In this document: positions 34,195 through 40,822 of the stretch, piece by piece
Layout: every line of letters begins with the position of its first letter
How positions within the stretch are numbered: position 1 is the stretch's first letter
Origin: an uncultured Lachnospiraceae bacterium
Lineage (GTDB): Bacteria > Bacillota > Clostridia > Lachnospirales > Lachnospiraceae
Reading direction: 5' to 3'
Length of the DNA stretch: 40,822 nt
NCBI GenBank assembly: GCA_947037115.1
Contig: CAMQTN010000023.1
Span: 1 to 40,822 of the forward strand
Made by a program: the position numbers and the translations under genes
The notes under the pieces: model-generated
What the model was told of the DNA's origin: nothing
The model's database searches: none
Seen by the model: only the letters and a program-made list of their open reading frames with translations

Positions 34195-35283
34195 GCGTCC
34201 GCTTTCTTTGCCGACATATAGTTTTTCATCAGCCTCTTTCAGAAGCGTGGTAATGTCGCTGTGGAAGTCGTATTCCACCAACCCGTAAGTCAGAGAGACG
34301 GTAAAGTTTTCCGTGCCGCCGTCAAAGACGACATCCCTGAGTTTCTGACGGAGTATTTCCAATGCGGTTCCCGCTTCATCGCCGTTCATTTGTGGAAAGA
34401 TCAGCAGAAATTCCTCGCCTCCCCAGCGGGAGATGAACGTATCGGGAGGCAGCTTTTTCCGAAAGGCGTCGGAAATGGTTTTCAAAACAACATCACCTAC
34501 ATCGTGGCCGTAGGTGTCATTGACATGTTTGAAATGGTCGATATCACACAGACAAATGCTGATCTGTGTTTCTGCATTCCTGAGAAGCGTTTCCAGATAT
34601 TCCATGGTGCGCCGCCTGTTGTAAAGGCCGGTCAGGGTGTCCGTGTTGGCCTGCTTCATCAGCTTTCGGTTATATTCGATCAGCTTCCCTTCCATCTCCT
34701 GAGTGGTGGAGCTGAACAGATAAGCGACCAGCCCCAGAGAAAGGAAAATAAAGAAGGTATTGACGATCTGCAGGGCATTGTTCAGATTGGTGTCGAGAAC
34801 CGTGACCGGTTCGTGGGATCGGCAATAGTAATAAAGAATCAGACGCAGTACAAACAGGAATACGGCGTAGGTAATTTTGCCCCGCTCGTGTTTATATTTG
34901 GAGAAGAAGAGAAAAACCAAAAGCACAGCCAGAAAGTGCTGAACGCCGATATCCCAGCCGAAATAGTAGATGTTCATAACAGTCCAGAACAGGATACAGA
35001 CATTCAGAACGCAGTATGAAACAAAAGTGCCGCAACGGTATGACAGCACAAATAATGCCAGAAACAAAACGGGAGAGACGAGAGAGAAAGCGAGCGCTTC
35101 TGTGTGTGCCGTGAGTGAGACAAGGACACAGCATACAAAGGACTGGATCAGCATGGAGAGCGTCAGAAGCCGGACCACTGCGATCAGCTTGGCGGACTCA
35201 TTCTGCTTTCCCGTATCTCGGCATATATTCTCATAAATAGTGGATAAAACGGAATGTTCTTTCATCGATTCGGATTCTTTCAT
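34177..35283 (-). CDS. Membrane diguanylate cyclase with polytopic sensor (GGEEF)
   Basis: The 368-residue protein has about six membrane helices (about 35-200), a short coiled linker and a GGDEF domain: NTDTLTGLYNRRRTMEYL, CDIDHFKHVNDTYGHDVGD and SRWGGEEFLLIFPQ (GGEEF 288-292). It should make c-di-GMP. The inhibitory RxxD position reads PPDT, so product inhibition is not expected. ATG (complement of 35281-35283) has only a weak ribosome site; an in-frame ATG six codons on is possible. It has its own promoter, divergent from the histidine kinase operon. DUF885 lies downstream on the same strand. Confidence 0.9.
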   Translation of the reverse strand: MKESESMKEHSVLSTIYENICRDTGKQNESAKLIAVVRLLTLSMLIQSFVCCVLVSLTAHTEALAFSLVSPVLFLALFVLSYRCGTFVSYCVLNVCILFWTVMNIYYFGWDIGVQHFLAVLLVFLFFSKYKHERGKITYAVFLFVLRLILYYYCRSHEPVTVLDTNLNNALQIVNTFFIFLSLGLVAYLFSSTTQEMEGKLIEYNRKLMKQANTDTLTGLYNRRRTMEYLETLLRNAETQISICLCDIDHFKHVNDTYGHDVGDVVLKTISDAFRKKLPPDTFISRWGGEEFLLIFPQMNGDEAGTALEILRQKLRDVVFDGGTENFTVSLTYGLVEYDFHSDITTLLKEADEKLYVGKESGRDRIIF

Positions 35284-35315
35284 TTACACTTTTCTAAAAA
35301 ACGATATACACTTTC

Positions 35316-35344
35316 ATAATACACCTTTGCGGAAAATATTGCAA
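35316..35344 (-). promoter_or_regulatory. Promoter of the second diguanylate cyclase
   Basis: On the minus strand, TTGCAA (complement of 35339-35344), 17-bp spacer, TATTAT (complement of 35316-35321). Both boxes are good matches and the leader is about 25-30 nt. Confidence 0.65.
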
Positions 35345-35366
35345 ATATACTTACCTGAAAATTCGG

Positions 35367-35405
35367 GGTAAAAATAATTTATCTTTTACCGAAAAATTGG
35401 TAAAA
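35367..35405. promoter_or_regulatory. Triple GGTAAAA/TTTTACC repeat before the histidine kinase operon
   Basis: GGTAAAA (35367-35373), TTTTACC (35384-35390) and GGTAAAA (35399-35405) alternate in orientation with 10- and 8-bp gaps. The last overlaps a TAAAAT -10-like box (35401-35406). The set could be an operator for the response regulator of the operon or a foldable leader. The divergent cyclase promoter is adjacent. Confidence 0.45.
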
Positions 35406-35428
35406 TGAGAAATGAAGGAGAAAAGCAT

Positions 35429-36901
35429 ATGCAGACTGCAAAAGTGAAGTATTCCATTAAACATAAACTGATTATGCTCTCGCTGGCGGTGGGAGTCCCT
35501 TTTCTGGTGATGTCCCTCTACCTGGTTTATGCGCTGCACAATTACAGCAGCGCCTATGATGCCATTGTGGAAAATCTGACAGTGGCAAATAATTATAACC
35601 TGAATTTTAAGGAGGAAATGGACGAAAGCCTTTACAAGCTGGTGGTGGGCGCGGTTACTTTTGATACAGTCGGGAGTGACGGAAGTCTGGCGGACCCGTA
35701 TGTGCTTTTGAACGAGCTGCGGGGCGAGTTCAGCAATCTGATGAGCATTACCACGGATGGGGAGAGCCGCGCCAGACTGCAGATTCTTTTGCGAAACATC
35801 GATACGCTGGAGGACCGCGTGGATGATATCCGGACGAATCTGGAAGCGGACGTCGGTTACGATACGAACATTGTGATGCTGGAGGACAATATTTATATTC
35901 TGACCGAGCTGATTCAGGATAATATCCAGTATTACATTTATTATCAGACAAAGAGCATGGAGCATTTGACGAGCCAGTTGAATGTGAGAGTGCATACCTT
36001 TACGCTTTTCTGTGGTGCGATGCTTGCTTTCCTGATATTTATGGTAGCGATTCTGATCATTATGATTGTGACTGATACGACAAGACCGATTAAGGAGCTT
36101 TCCAAGGTGACGGAGCAGGTTGCCAAGGGAGATTTCTCCGCAAGGGCCAGAGCGGAATCGCAGGATGAGGTGGCAGTTTTGGCTGACAGCGTGAACAGCA
36201 TGACGGAAAGTCTGGAAGGGCTGGTGTCAAAGATTAAGGAGGACGAGCGGAAAATGCGAAAGGCGGATCTTCGACTTCTACAGGAGCAGATTAACCCGCA
36301 TTTTCTGTATAACACACTGGATACGATCGTATGGCTGATTGAGGGGAACGATTCCGATAAGGCGGTAAATATGGTTATGTCCCTGTCGGAGTTTTTTCGT
36401 CTGGTTCTCAGCAAGGGAAAGGAATATATCACGATTCAGGAGGAGGAACTTCATATAAGGAGTTATCTGGAAATCCAGCAGGTGCGTTACCGTGATATTT
36501 TGGAGTATGAGATCAGAATTGATCCGGAACTTTACCGTTATCAGATCCTGAAGCTGACCCTTCAGCCCCTGGTGGAAAATTCTCTTTATCATGGCATTAA
36601 ATATAAGCGCGCCAGGGGAAATATTCTTGTGACCGGCAGGGTTTGCGGAGACGAGGTGCATTTTACCGTGGAGGACAACGGCGTCGGTATGGAAGAGGAG
36701 GAACTTCGCAAACTACAGGAAGAGATCAAAAAGCCCTGCAAGGATACGGAGAAGGGGTTTGGACTTGCCAACGTTAATGAGAGAATCCGCATGAATTTCG
36801 GCACGGAGTACGGCATGCAGATCGATTCTGCCAGAGGGGAGGGGACGCGTGTGGAGGTTGTGATTCCGGCGGTTCCGTACACGGAGGAAAGGGAGGACTG
36901 A
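35429..36901 (+). CDS. Sensor histidine kinase, YesM/HPK family 5-8 type
   Basis: The 490-residue protein has two membrane helices (about 15-37 and 195-220) around an extracytoplasmic helical sensor. HAMP (TRPIKELSKVTEQVAKGDFS), the His_kinase domain with phospho-acceptor H291 in QEQINPHFLYNTLDTI, and HATPase motifs LQPLVENSLYHG, EDNGVGM and GFGLANV follow. It phosphorylates the AraC-type regulator two genes on. AAGGAG (35415-35420) selects ATG 35429. The binding-protein gene begins 1 nt after its stop, so all three genes form one operon. Confidence 0.92.
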   Translation: MQTAKVKYSIKHKLIMLSLAVGVPFLVMSLYLVYALHNYSSAYDAIVENLTVANNYNLNFKEEMDESLYKLVVGAVTFDTVGSDGSLADPYVLLNELRGEFSNLMSITTDGESRARLQILLRNIDTLEDRVDDIRTNLEADVGYDTNIVMLEDNIYILTELIQDNIQYYIYYQTKSMEHLTSQLNVRVHTFTLFCGAMLAFLIFMVAILIIMIVTDTTRPIKELSKVTEQVAKGDFSARARAESQDEVAVLADSVNSMTESLEGLVSKIKEDERKMRKADLRLLQEQINPHFLYNTLDTIVWLIEGNDSDKAVNMVMSLSEFFRLVLSKGKEYITIQEEELHIRSYLEIQQVRYRDILEYEIRIDPELYRYQILKLTLQPLVENSLYHGIKYKRARGNILVTGRVCGDEVHFTVEDNGVGMEEEELRKLQEEIKKPCKDTEKGFGLANVNERIRMNFGTEYGMQIDSARGEGTRVEVVIPAVPYTEERED

Positions 36902-36902
36902 C

Positions 36903-37928
36903 ATGTTTCGCAAGAGGTATTATGGTATTGTGATGATTGGCATACTCTTCGCGCTGATTCTGATGTTTATGATGTTCGGGAGCGGCCTTTTTACGGACAT
37001 GGAAGAGATGCCCCAAATGGAGAGGGAGAACAGCATTGTGGTTGGGGTATCGCAGCTTGGGAGCGAGTCGGGGTTTCGGACTGCCAATACGGAATCGGTG
37101 CAGAATGCCTTTACACAGCAAAACGGGTATTTCCTGATCTATAATAATGCAAGACAGAGGCAGGAAAATCAGCTCAAAGCGATCAGAAGTTTTATTTCCC
37201 AGAGAGTGGATTATATTATTTTTTCTCCTGTCGTGGAGACGGGCTGGGAGACGGTATTGCAGGAGGCGAAGGAGGCGGGGATTCCCGTTATTCTCATGGA
37301 TCGAAGTGTGGATGTGGAGGATGAGAGCCTGTATGTGACCTGTGTTGGCAGTAATTTCGTTGAGGAGGGGGAGAAGGCCGGGCATTGGCTGGAAAGAGAA
37401 CTGCGAAAGCAGGGACATACGCAGGAGACCGTCAATATTGTGGTGTTGACGGGGACGGAAGGTTCCTCCTCGCAGATTGGGCGGACGGTTGGGTTTGACT
37501 CCGTGGCAGGGGAGCACGATAACTGGAATATTCTGGAACAGAAATGTGCGGAATTTACCTCTACCAAGGGTAAGGAAGTAATGAGGGGATTTTTGCGCAG
37601 ATATCCGGATATCGATGTGGTGGTGTCCCAAAATGACGATATGACCTTTGGCGCGATTGAGGCGATCAGGGAGTCCGGACGAACCGTGGGCGTGAACGGC
37701 GATATCATGATTATCTCTTTTGACGCGGTGGAGAGCGCGCTGGAGATGGTGGCGGAGGGAACGATTAACGTGGATATCGAGTGTAACCCGAATCAGGGAG
37801 AGTACCTGTTACAGGTCATTGACATGTTGGAAAGCGGGGAACCGGTTGAGAAACAGTATTATGTGGAAGAGGATGTTTTCACGATGGAGAACGTGACGGA
37901 AGAAGTCTTGAACGAAAGAAGCTATTAG
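36903..37928 (+). CDS. Membrane-tethered periplasmic-binding-protein (sugar-type) sensor component
   Basis: The 341-residue protein has an N-terminal uncleaved membrane helix (about 6-28, GIVMIGILFALILMFMMF) with no lipobox cysteine, then a type-1 sugar-binding fold (Peripla_BP_4 type). Landmarks are SIVVGVSQLGSESGF, YIIFSPVVETGW, IPVILMDRS, VVLTGTEGSSSQIGRT, SQNDDMTFGAIEAI and the C-terminal INVDIECNPNQGEYL. Its place between a histidine kinase and its regulator, with no ABC transporter in view, suggests it presents sugar to the kinase. Transport genes may lie beyond the contig end. Confidence 0.88.
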   Translation: MFRKRYYGIVMIGILFALILMFMMFGSGLFTDMEEMPQMERENSIVVGVSQLGSESGFRTANTESVQNAFTQQNGYFLIYNNARQRQENQLKAIRSFISQRVDYIIFSPVVETGWETVLQEAKEAGIPVILMDRSVDVEDESLYVTCVGSNFVEEGEKAGHWLERELRKQGHTQETVNIVVLTGTEGSSSQIGRTVGFDSVAGEHDNWNILEQKCAEFTSTKGKEVMRGFLRRYPDIDVVVSQNDDMTFGAIEAIRESGRTVGVNGDIMIISFDAVESALEMVAEGTINVDIECNPNQGEYLLQVIDMLESGEPVEKQYYVEEDVFTMENVTEEVLNERSY

Positions 37929-37941
37929 AAGGGAGAAGCAA

Positions 37942-39570
37942 ATGCTGAAAGTGTTTCTGGTGGAGGATGAGAGCGTTGTCAGGGAAGGGCTTCGGGATAA
38001 CATACCCTGGCAGCAGTACGGTTATGAATTTGTGGGAGAAGCCAGTGACGGGGAGATGGCGCTTCCGCTCATACAGAAGACCAGACCGGACGTCCTGCTT
38101 ACGGATATTAAAATGCCATTTATGGACGGGCTTTCTTTGAGCCGCCTGGTGCATCAGGAGTTTCCTGATATGAAAATTATTATCATAAGCGGTTATGACG
38201 ATTTTGAGTATGCCAGAGGGGCAATTCTGGTGGGCGCGGAGCAGTATCTCTTAAAGCCTGTCACAAGGGCGGCCATGCAGAAAGTTCTGGCAGAGCTTAA
38301 GACTAAGATTGAGAATGAACGGGAACAGAAAACCTATCAGGAAAAGTTTCAGAGTGAGGCCAGGGAATACGAGCAGTTTTCCAGAACGGATTTTTTTGTG
38401 AAGGTGTTCGAGGGACGTATGCCGGTACAGGATATTTATGAGGAGGCGGCCAAGCTTTCCCTGAGAATCAATGCTGCCTGCTATAATATTTTGCTGTTTA
38501 ATTTGCAGGAGAAACGCACCGGGGAGAATGTGGGCGTGGAGTCCGAGGGATTTGCCAGAAAGCGGGAAGAGCTTTTGCATTATTTTATACGTTACCCTGA
38601 AAATCTGGTTTTCCGGTGGAATGTAAATACATACGGTGTGCTGATTAAGGGCAGCGTGGAACAGATGCCGGAGCTTACGGCAAGATGTCTGGAAAATGTG
38701 GAAAGGATCTGCCAGCCTGCACAGGAAATACTGGATTGGTATGTGGCGGCAGGAGAACCGGTGGAAAGACTGAGCCTTCTGGCGCAGTGCTACAGCAATG
38801 CGAATCATTTATTTGCCTATCGTTTCCTGATGCCGGGCCAGCATATCTTTACTGGGGAGACAGTGCGGCTGAACGTGCCGGGAAAAGAAGAAGGCGGCAG
38901 GATTGGGGATATTGATCCGTCTAAAATGGACTCGGAGCTGATCAGGGATTTTCTGCAGCGGGGTGTAAAAGATGAAATTGCGGATTATGTGGAGAACTAT
39001 CTGCGCGCCCTGGGAGAGGCTTTGCAGTCAGCCATGTTTCGGAATTATCTTACTTTGCACGCATATTTTGTGACTGTCGCTTATGTGGAGTGTCTGGGCT
39101 GCGGAAAGGGAGAATTGATTCAGCTTATGGGCGACAAAGGGCTTGCGCCGGAGAGGCAGTACGATGTGGATGAACTGCGGAATTACTTTTGCGGGATGAT
39201 TGAGAAAGCCCTGGAACTGCGGGACAGAGAGTCGGATAATCAGAGCGCGCGGATTTTAAAGAGAGCGCTCTCTTATATAGAAGAAAACTATTCGCAGGAG
39301 ACTCTTTCCCTGAACTCCGTGGCAGGGGAGGTGAATGTCAGCGCCAACTATTTCAGCGCGATTTTCTCCCGTGCCATGCAGGTGACTTTTGTGGAGTATG
39401 TGACGGGTAAACGTATGGAGAAGGCAAAAAAACTTTTGCGCCAGACCCAGATGCACACCGGCGAGATTGCACAGGAGGTGGGCTACAAAGACCCGCACTA
39501 TTTCAGCTTTGTCTTTAAGAAAACGCAGGGGTGTACGCCCAGAGAGTACCGGGCGGGCACAAAGGCTTAA
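37942..39570 (+). CDS. Response regulator with AraC-type DNA-binding domain (YesN-like)
   Basis: The 542-residue protein has a receiver domain (acidic pair E9-D10, phospho-acceptor D55 in LLTDIKMPFMDG, K105 in QYLLKPV), a long middle region, and a C-terminal AraC double helix-turn-helix (about 440-540, YIEENYSQETLSLNSVAGE to YKDPHYFSFVFKKTQGCTPREY). It is the partner of the upstream kinase and should activate carbohydrate-use genes. GAAGGGAG precedes ATG 37942. The stop overlaps the convergent repressor gene by four bases. Confidence 0.92.
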   Translation: MLKVFLVEDESVVREGLRDNIPWQQYGYEFVGEASDGEMALPLIQKTRPDVLLTDIKMPFMDGLSLSRLVHQEFPDMKIIIISGYDDFEYARGAILVGAEQYLLKPVTRAAMQKVLAELKTKIENEREQKTYQEKFQSEAREYEQFSRTDFFVKVFEGRMPVQDIYEEAAKLSLRINAACYNILLFNLQEKRTGENVGVESEGFARKREELLHYFIRYPENLVFRWNVNTYGVLIKGSVEQMPELTARCLENVERICQPAQEILDWYVAAGEPVERLSLLAQCYSNANHLFAYRFLMPGQHIFTGETVRLNVPGKEEGGRIGDIDPSKMDSELIRDFLQRGVKDEIADYVENYLRALGEALQSAMFRNYLTLHAYFVTVAYVECLGCGKGELIQLMGDKGLAPERQYDVDELRNYFCGMIEKALELRDRESDNQSARILKRALSYIEENYSQETLSLNSVAGEVNVSANYFSAIFSRAMQVTFVEYVTGKRMEKAKKLLRQTQMHTGEIAQEVGYKDPHYFSFVFKKTQGCTPREYRAGTKA

Positions 39571-40649
39571 GGGCGGACGGGGCCGTCGCTCTCCTTGCGC
39601 ACAAGCTCCCAGGGGATTTCCTGAGACACCGCAGGAATTCCCTGTAGTAAACGAACCATGGTTTCCGCTACGCAGTCCCCCACCTCGTGCGGTTTATGGG
39701 TCAGCGTGGTAATCCGAACCTTACTTAAGTCGCTCAGATAGCTGTTGTCGAAGCAGACTACAGAGACGTCTCTGGGGATCTGAATGTGAGCGTAGGACAG
39801 CTCCTTCATCAGCCAGTAGGCGATTTCATCGTTGTAACAGATGACGGCGGTACAGCCGGAAAGCCGCTCCCTGATAAAGGAAGCGAGAAAGCGGGTGTCC
39901 TGCTTCTTTTCCAGCGCGTACACATGAGAAGATTGAAACCATCCCACATGGGAGTCTGTCAGTTCCATACCCAGATCACGCAGGCAGGAGACCGCGCCCA
40001 GATAGCGCTCAAGTCCCTGCCTGTCGTCTATTTTAAAAAGCCCTGCAATGGAGGTGTGTCCGAGTTCTGCAAGGTGGCTGGCCAGAAGGTAGCCGCCGTA
40101 GTAGTTGTCGTCCTTGATGCAGACTTCCTCCTCCAATACTTCATATTTATTATGTAGAAAGAGCAGGCGGGTGCCTTTGGCTTTCAGCTTTTCATAGAGA
40201 TCGGCATTCGGCGTGGGAAGGGTACTCTTGGAGCCTTCCACGATCAGGCCGCGGGGCGGTGTTTCCAGCAGGGAGAGTAAAATCTGCCTTTCTGTGGAGA
40301 TGTCATTGTCCGTGGGATGGACCTGCAGCTGGTAGCCCCTTTCCATGAGGGAGGAACGGATGTCGGTGAGCAGATGGGGATAGATGTATTCCTGGCTGCT
40401 GGCGATCAGTATGGGTATGAGGTTTTCGGAGGCGTTGGGGGAGAGACCTGTGGCGTAGGAGCCGCTCCCCTGCCGGCTTTCGATCAGGCCCTTTTCGCGC
40501 AGAAGTGAGAGCGCAGTCCGCACAGTCTGACGGCTGACCTGGTACTGTCTGGCGAGCTGTGCCTCTGTGGGCAGAGCGGTGATACCTCGCTTTAGATTAC
40601 GGATAATCTGTTCAGTAAGCTGTTCCGAAAGTGTTTCGTATTTGCTCAT
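39567..40649 (-). CDS. GntR/LacI-hybrid transcriptional repressor, AraR-like
   Basis: The 360-residue protein joins an N-terminal GntR winged helix (LPTEAQLARQYQVSRQTVRTALSLL) to a LacI-type sugar-binding effector domain (LIPILIASSQEYIYPHLL through IPRDVSVVCFDNSYLSDL). That is the architecture of AraR, the arabinose repressor, but ligand identity cannot be read. AAGGAG lies 9 nt before the ATG (complement of 40647-40649). A TTTGT/ACAAA palindrome sits upstream. Genes it controls are probably past the contig end. Confidence 0.88.
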   Translation of the reverse strand: MSKYETLSEQLTEQIIRNLKRGITALPTEAQLARQYQVSRQTVRTALSLLREKGLIESRQGSGSYATGLSPNASENLIPILIASSQEYIYPHLLTDIRSSLMERGYQLQVHPTDNDISTERQILLSLLETPPRGLIVEGSKSTLPTPNADLYEKLKAKGTRLLFLHNKYEVLEEEVCIKDDNYYGGYLLASHLAELGHTSIAGLFKIDDRQGLERYLGAVSCLRDLGMELTDSHVGWFQSSHVYALEKKQDTRFLASFIRERLSGCTAVICYNDEIAYWLMKELSYAHIQIPRDVSVVCFDNSYLSDLSKVRITTLTHKPHEVGDCVAETMVRLLQGIPAVSQEIPWELVRKESDGPVRP

Positions 40650-40679
40650 AGTAAAAAAATCTCCTTTTTTTGTTCATGG

Positions 40680-40691
40680 TTTGTTTACAAA
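40680..40691. promoter_or_regulatory. Candidate AraR-like operator
   Basis: TTTGTTTACAAA is a TTTGT-N2-ACAAA palindrome 31 nt before the repressor start. It resembles the half-sites of AraR operators, which suggests autorepression. The surrounding DNA is AT-rich, so a chance match is possible. Confidence 0.4.
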
Positions 40692-40769
40692 TTACCACAA
40701 ATTTATTCATAAAAGAGTCCTGAGCGGAAGAAAATACCTTCCAAAAGTGCGGATTGATAAGAATTACTA

Positions 40770-40822
40770 CTGTCTCTTATACACATCTGACGCTGCCCGA
40801 CGAAGCTAGAAGTGTAGATCTC
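40770..40822. other. Illumina Nextera adapter, not genomic
   Basis: CTGTCTCTTATACACATCT (40770-40788) is the Tn5 mosaic end used in Nextera libraries. It continues as GACGCTGCCCGACGA (with one extra C against the standard GACGCTGCCGACGA), then an 8-base index AGCTAGAA and GTGTAGATCTC of the P5 primer. A reading frame crossing it translates to the artefact LLYTSDAARRS. It should be trimmed. Confidence 0.97.

Noticed and set aside
40567..40809. Open frame crossing the contig end
   Set aside because: Its C-terminus is translated adapter (LLYTSDAARRS) and the rest is antisense to the repressor gene.

Overview
The window looks like one contig end from a spore-forming, Gram-positive member of the Clostridia, most likely Lachnospiraceae. 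The grounds are strong AGGAGG-type ribosome sites, sigmaA-like promoters, spore genes (spmB and a LysM-GH18 cortex-type hydrolase), a FabT-type regulator, and YesM/YesN-style two-component genes. No rRNA, tRNA or CRISPR array was seen. The last 53 bases (40770-40822) are Illumina Nextera adapter, so genomic sequence ends near 40769.

Layout. 1-1833: AT-rich accessory DNA with a gene remnant and an AAA-ATPase/PD-(D/E)XK protein. 1968-3107: LysM-GH18 hydrolase, then a terminator. 3201-4650: a tyrosine recombinase gene enclosed by two oppositely oriented copies of a palindromic recombination-type site, followed by a secreted Ser/Gly-rich protein. 5475-18376: a cell-surface glycan cluster with two GT-C membrane transferases, GT2, GT4, a sugar epimerase, two methyltransferases, a radical SAM/SPASM enzyme, a flippase-like LPG_synthase_TM protein and a polytopic membrane protein. 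Between the GT2 and GT4 genes lies a 22-bp inverted repeat around 79 bp, the architecture of an invertible promoter. 18401-28554: housekeeping and signalling genes (SH3 protein, fructosamine kinase, hemerythrin-CheX, thiamine pyrophosphokinase, diguanylate cyclase, surface repeat protein, FAD oxidoreductase, ROK sugar kinase). 28636-35283: SGNH esterase, Mrr-like membrane protein, spmB, a structured non-coding region with its own promoter, fabT with a FabT-like operator, a DUF885 peptidase and a second diguanylate cyclase. 35429-40649: histidine kinase, membrane-tethered sugar-binding protein and AraC-type response regulator, then a convergent AraR-like repressor.

How the parts may work together. 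The recombinase, its inverted sites and the 22-bp inverted repeat suggest site-specific DNA inversion acting on surface genes (a secreted protein and the glycan cluster). This is inference from sequence architecture. The other unexplained element is the 31105-31582 region, which has a near-consensus promoter and at least six nested or adjacent RNA helices but no convincing protein. Both diguanylate cyclases have intact GG(D/E)EF signatures and lack the RxxD inhibitory site.
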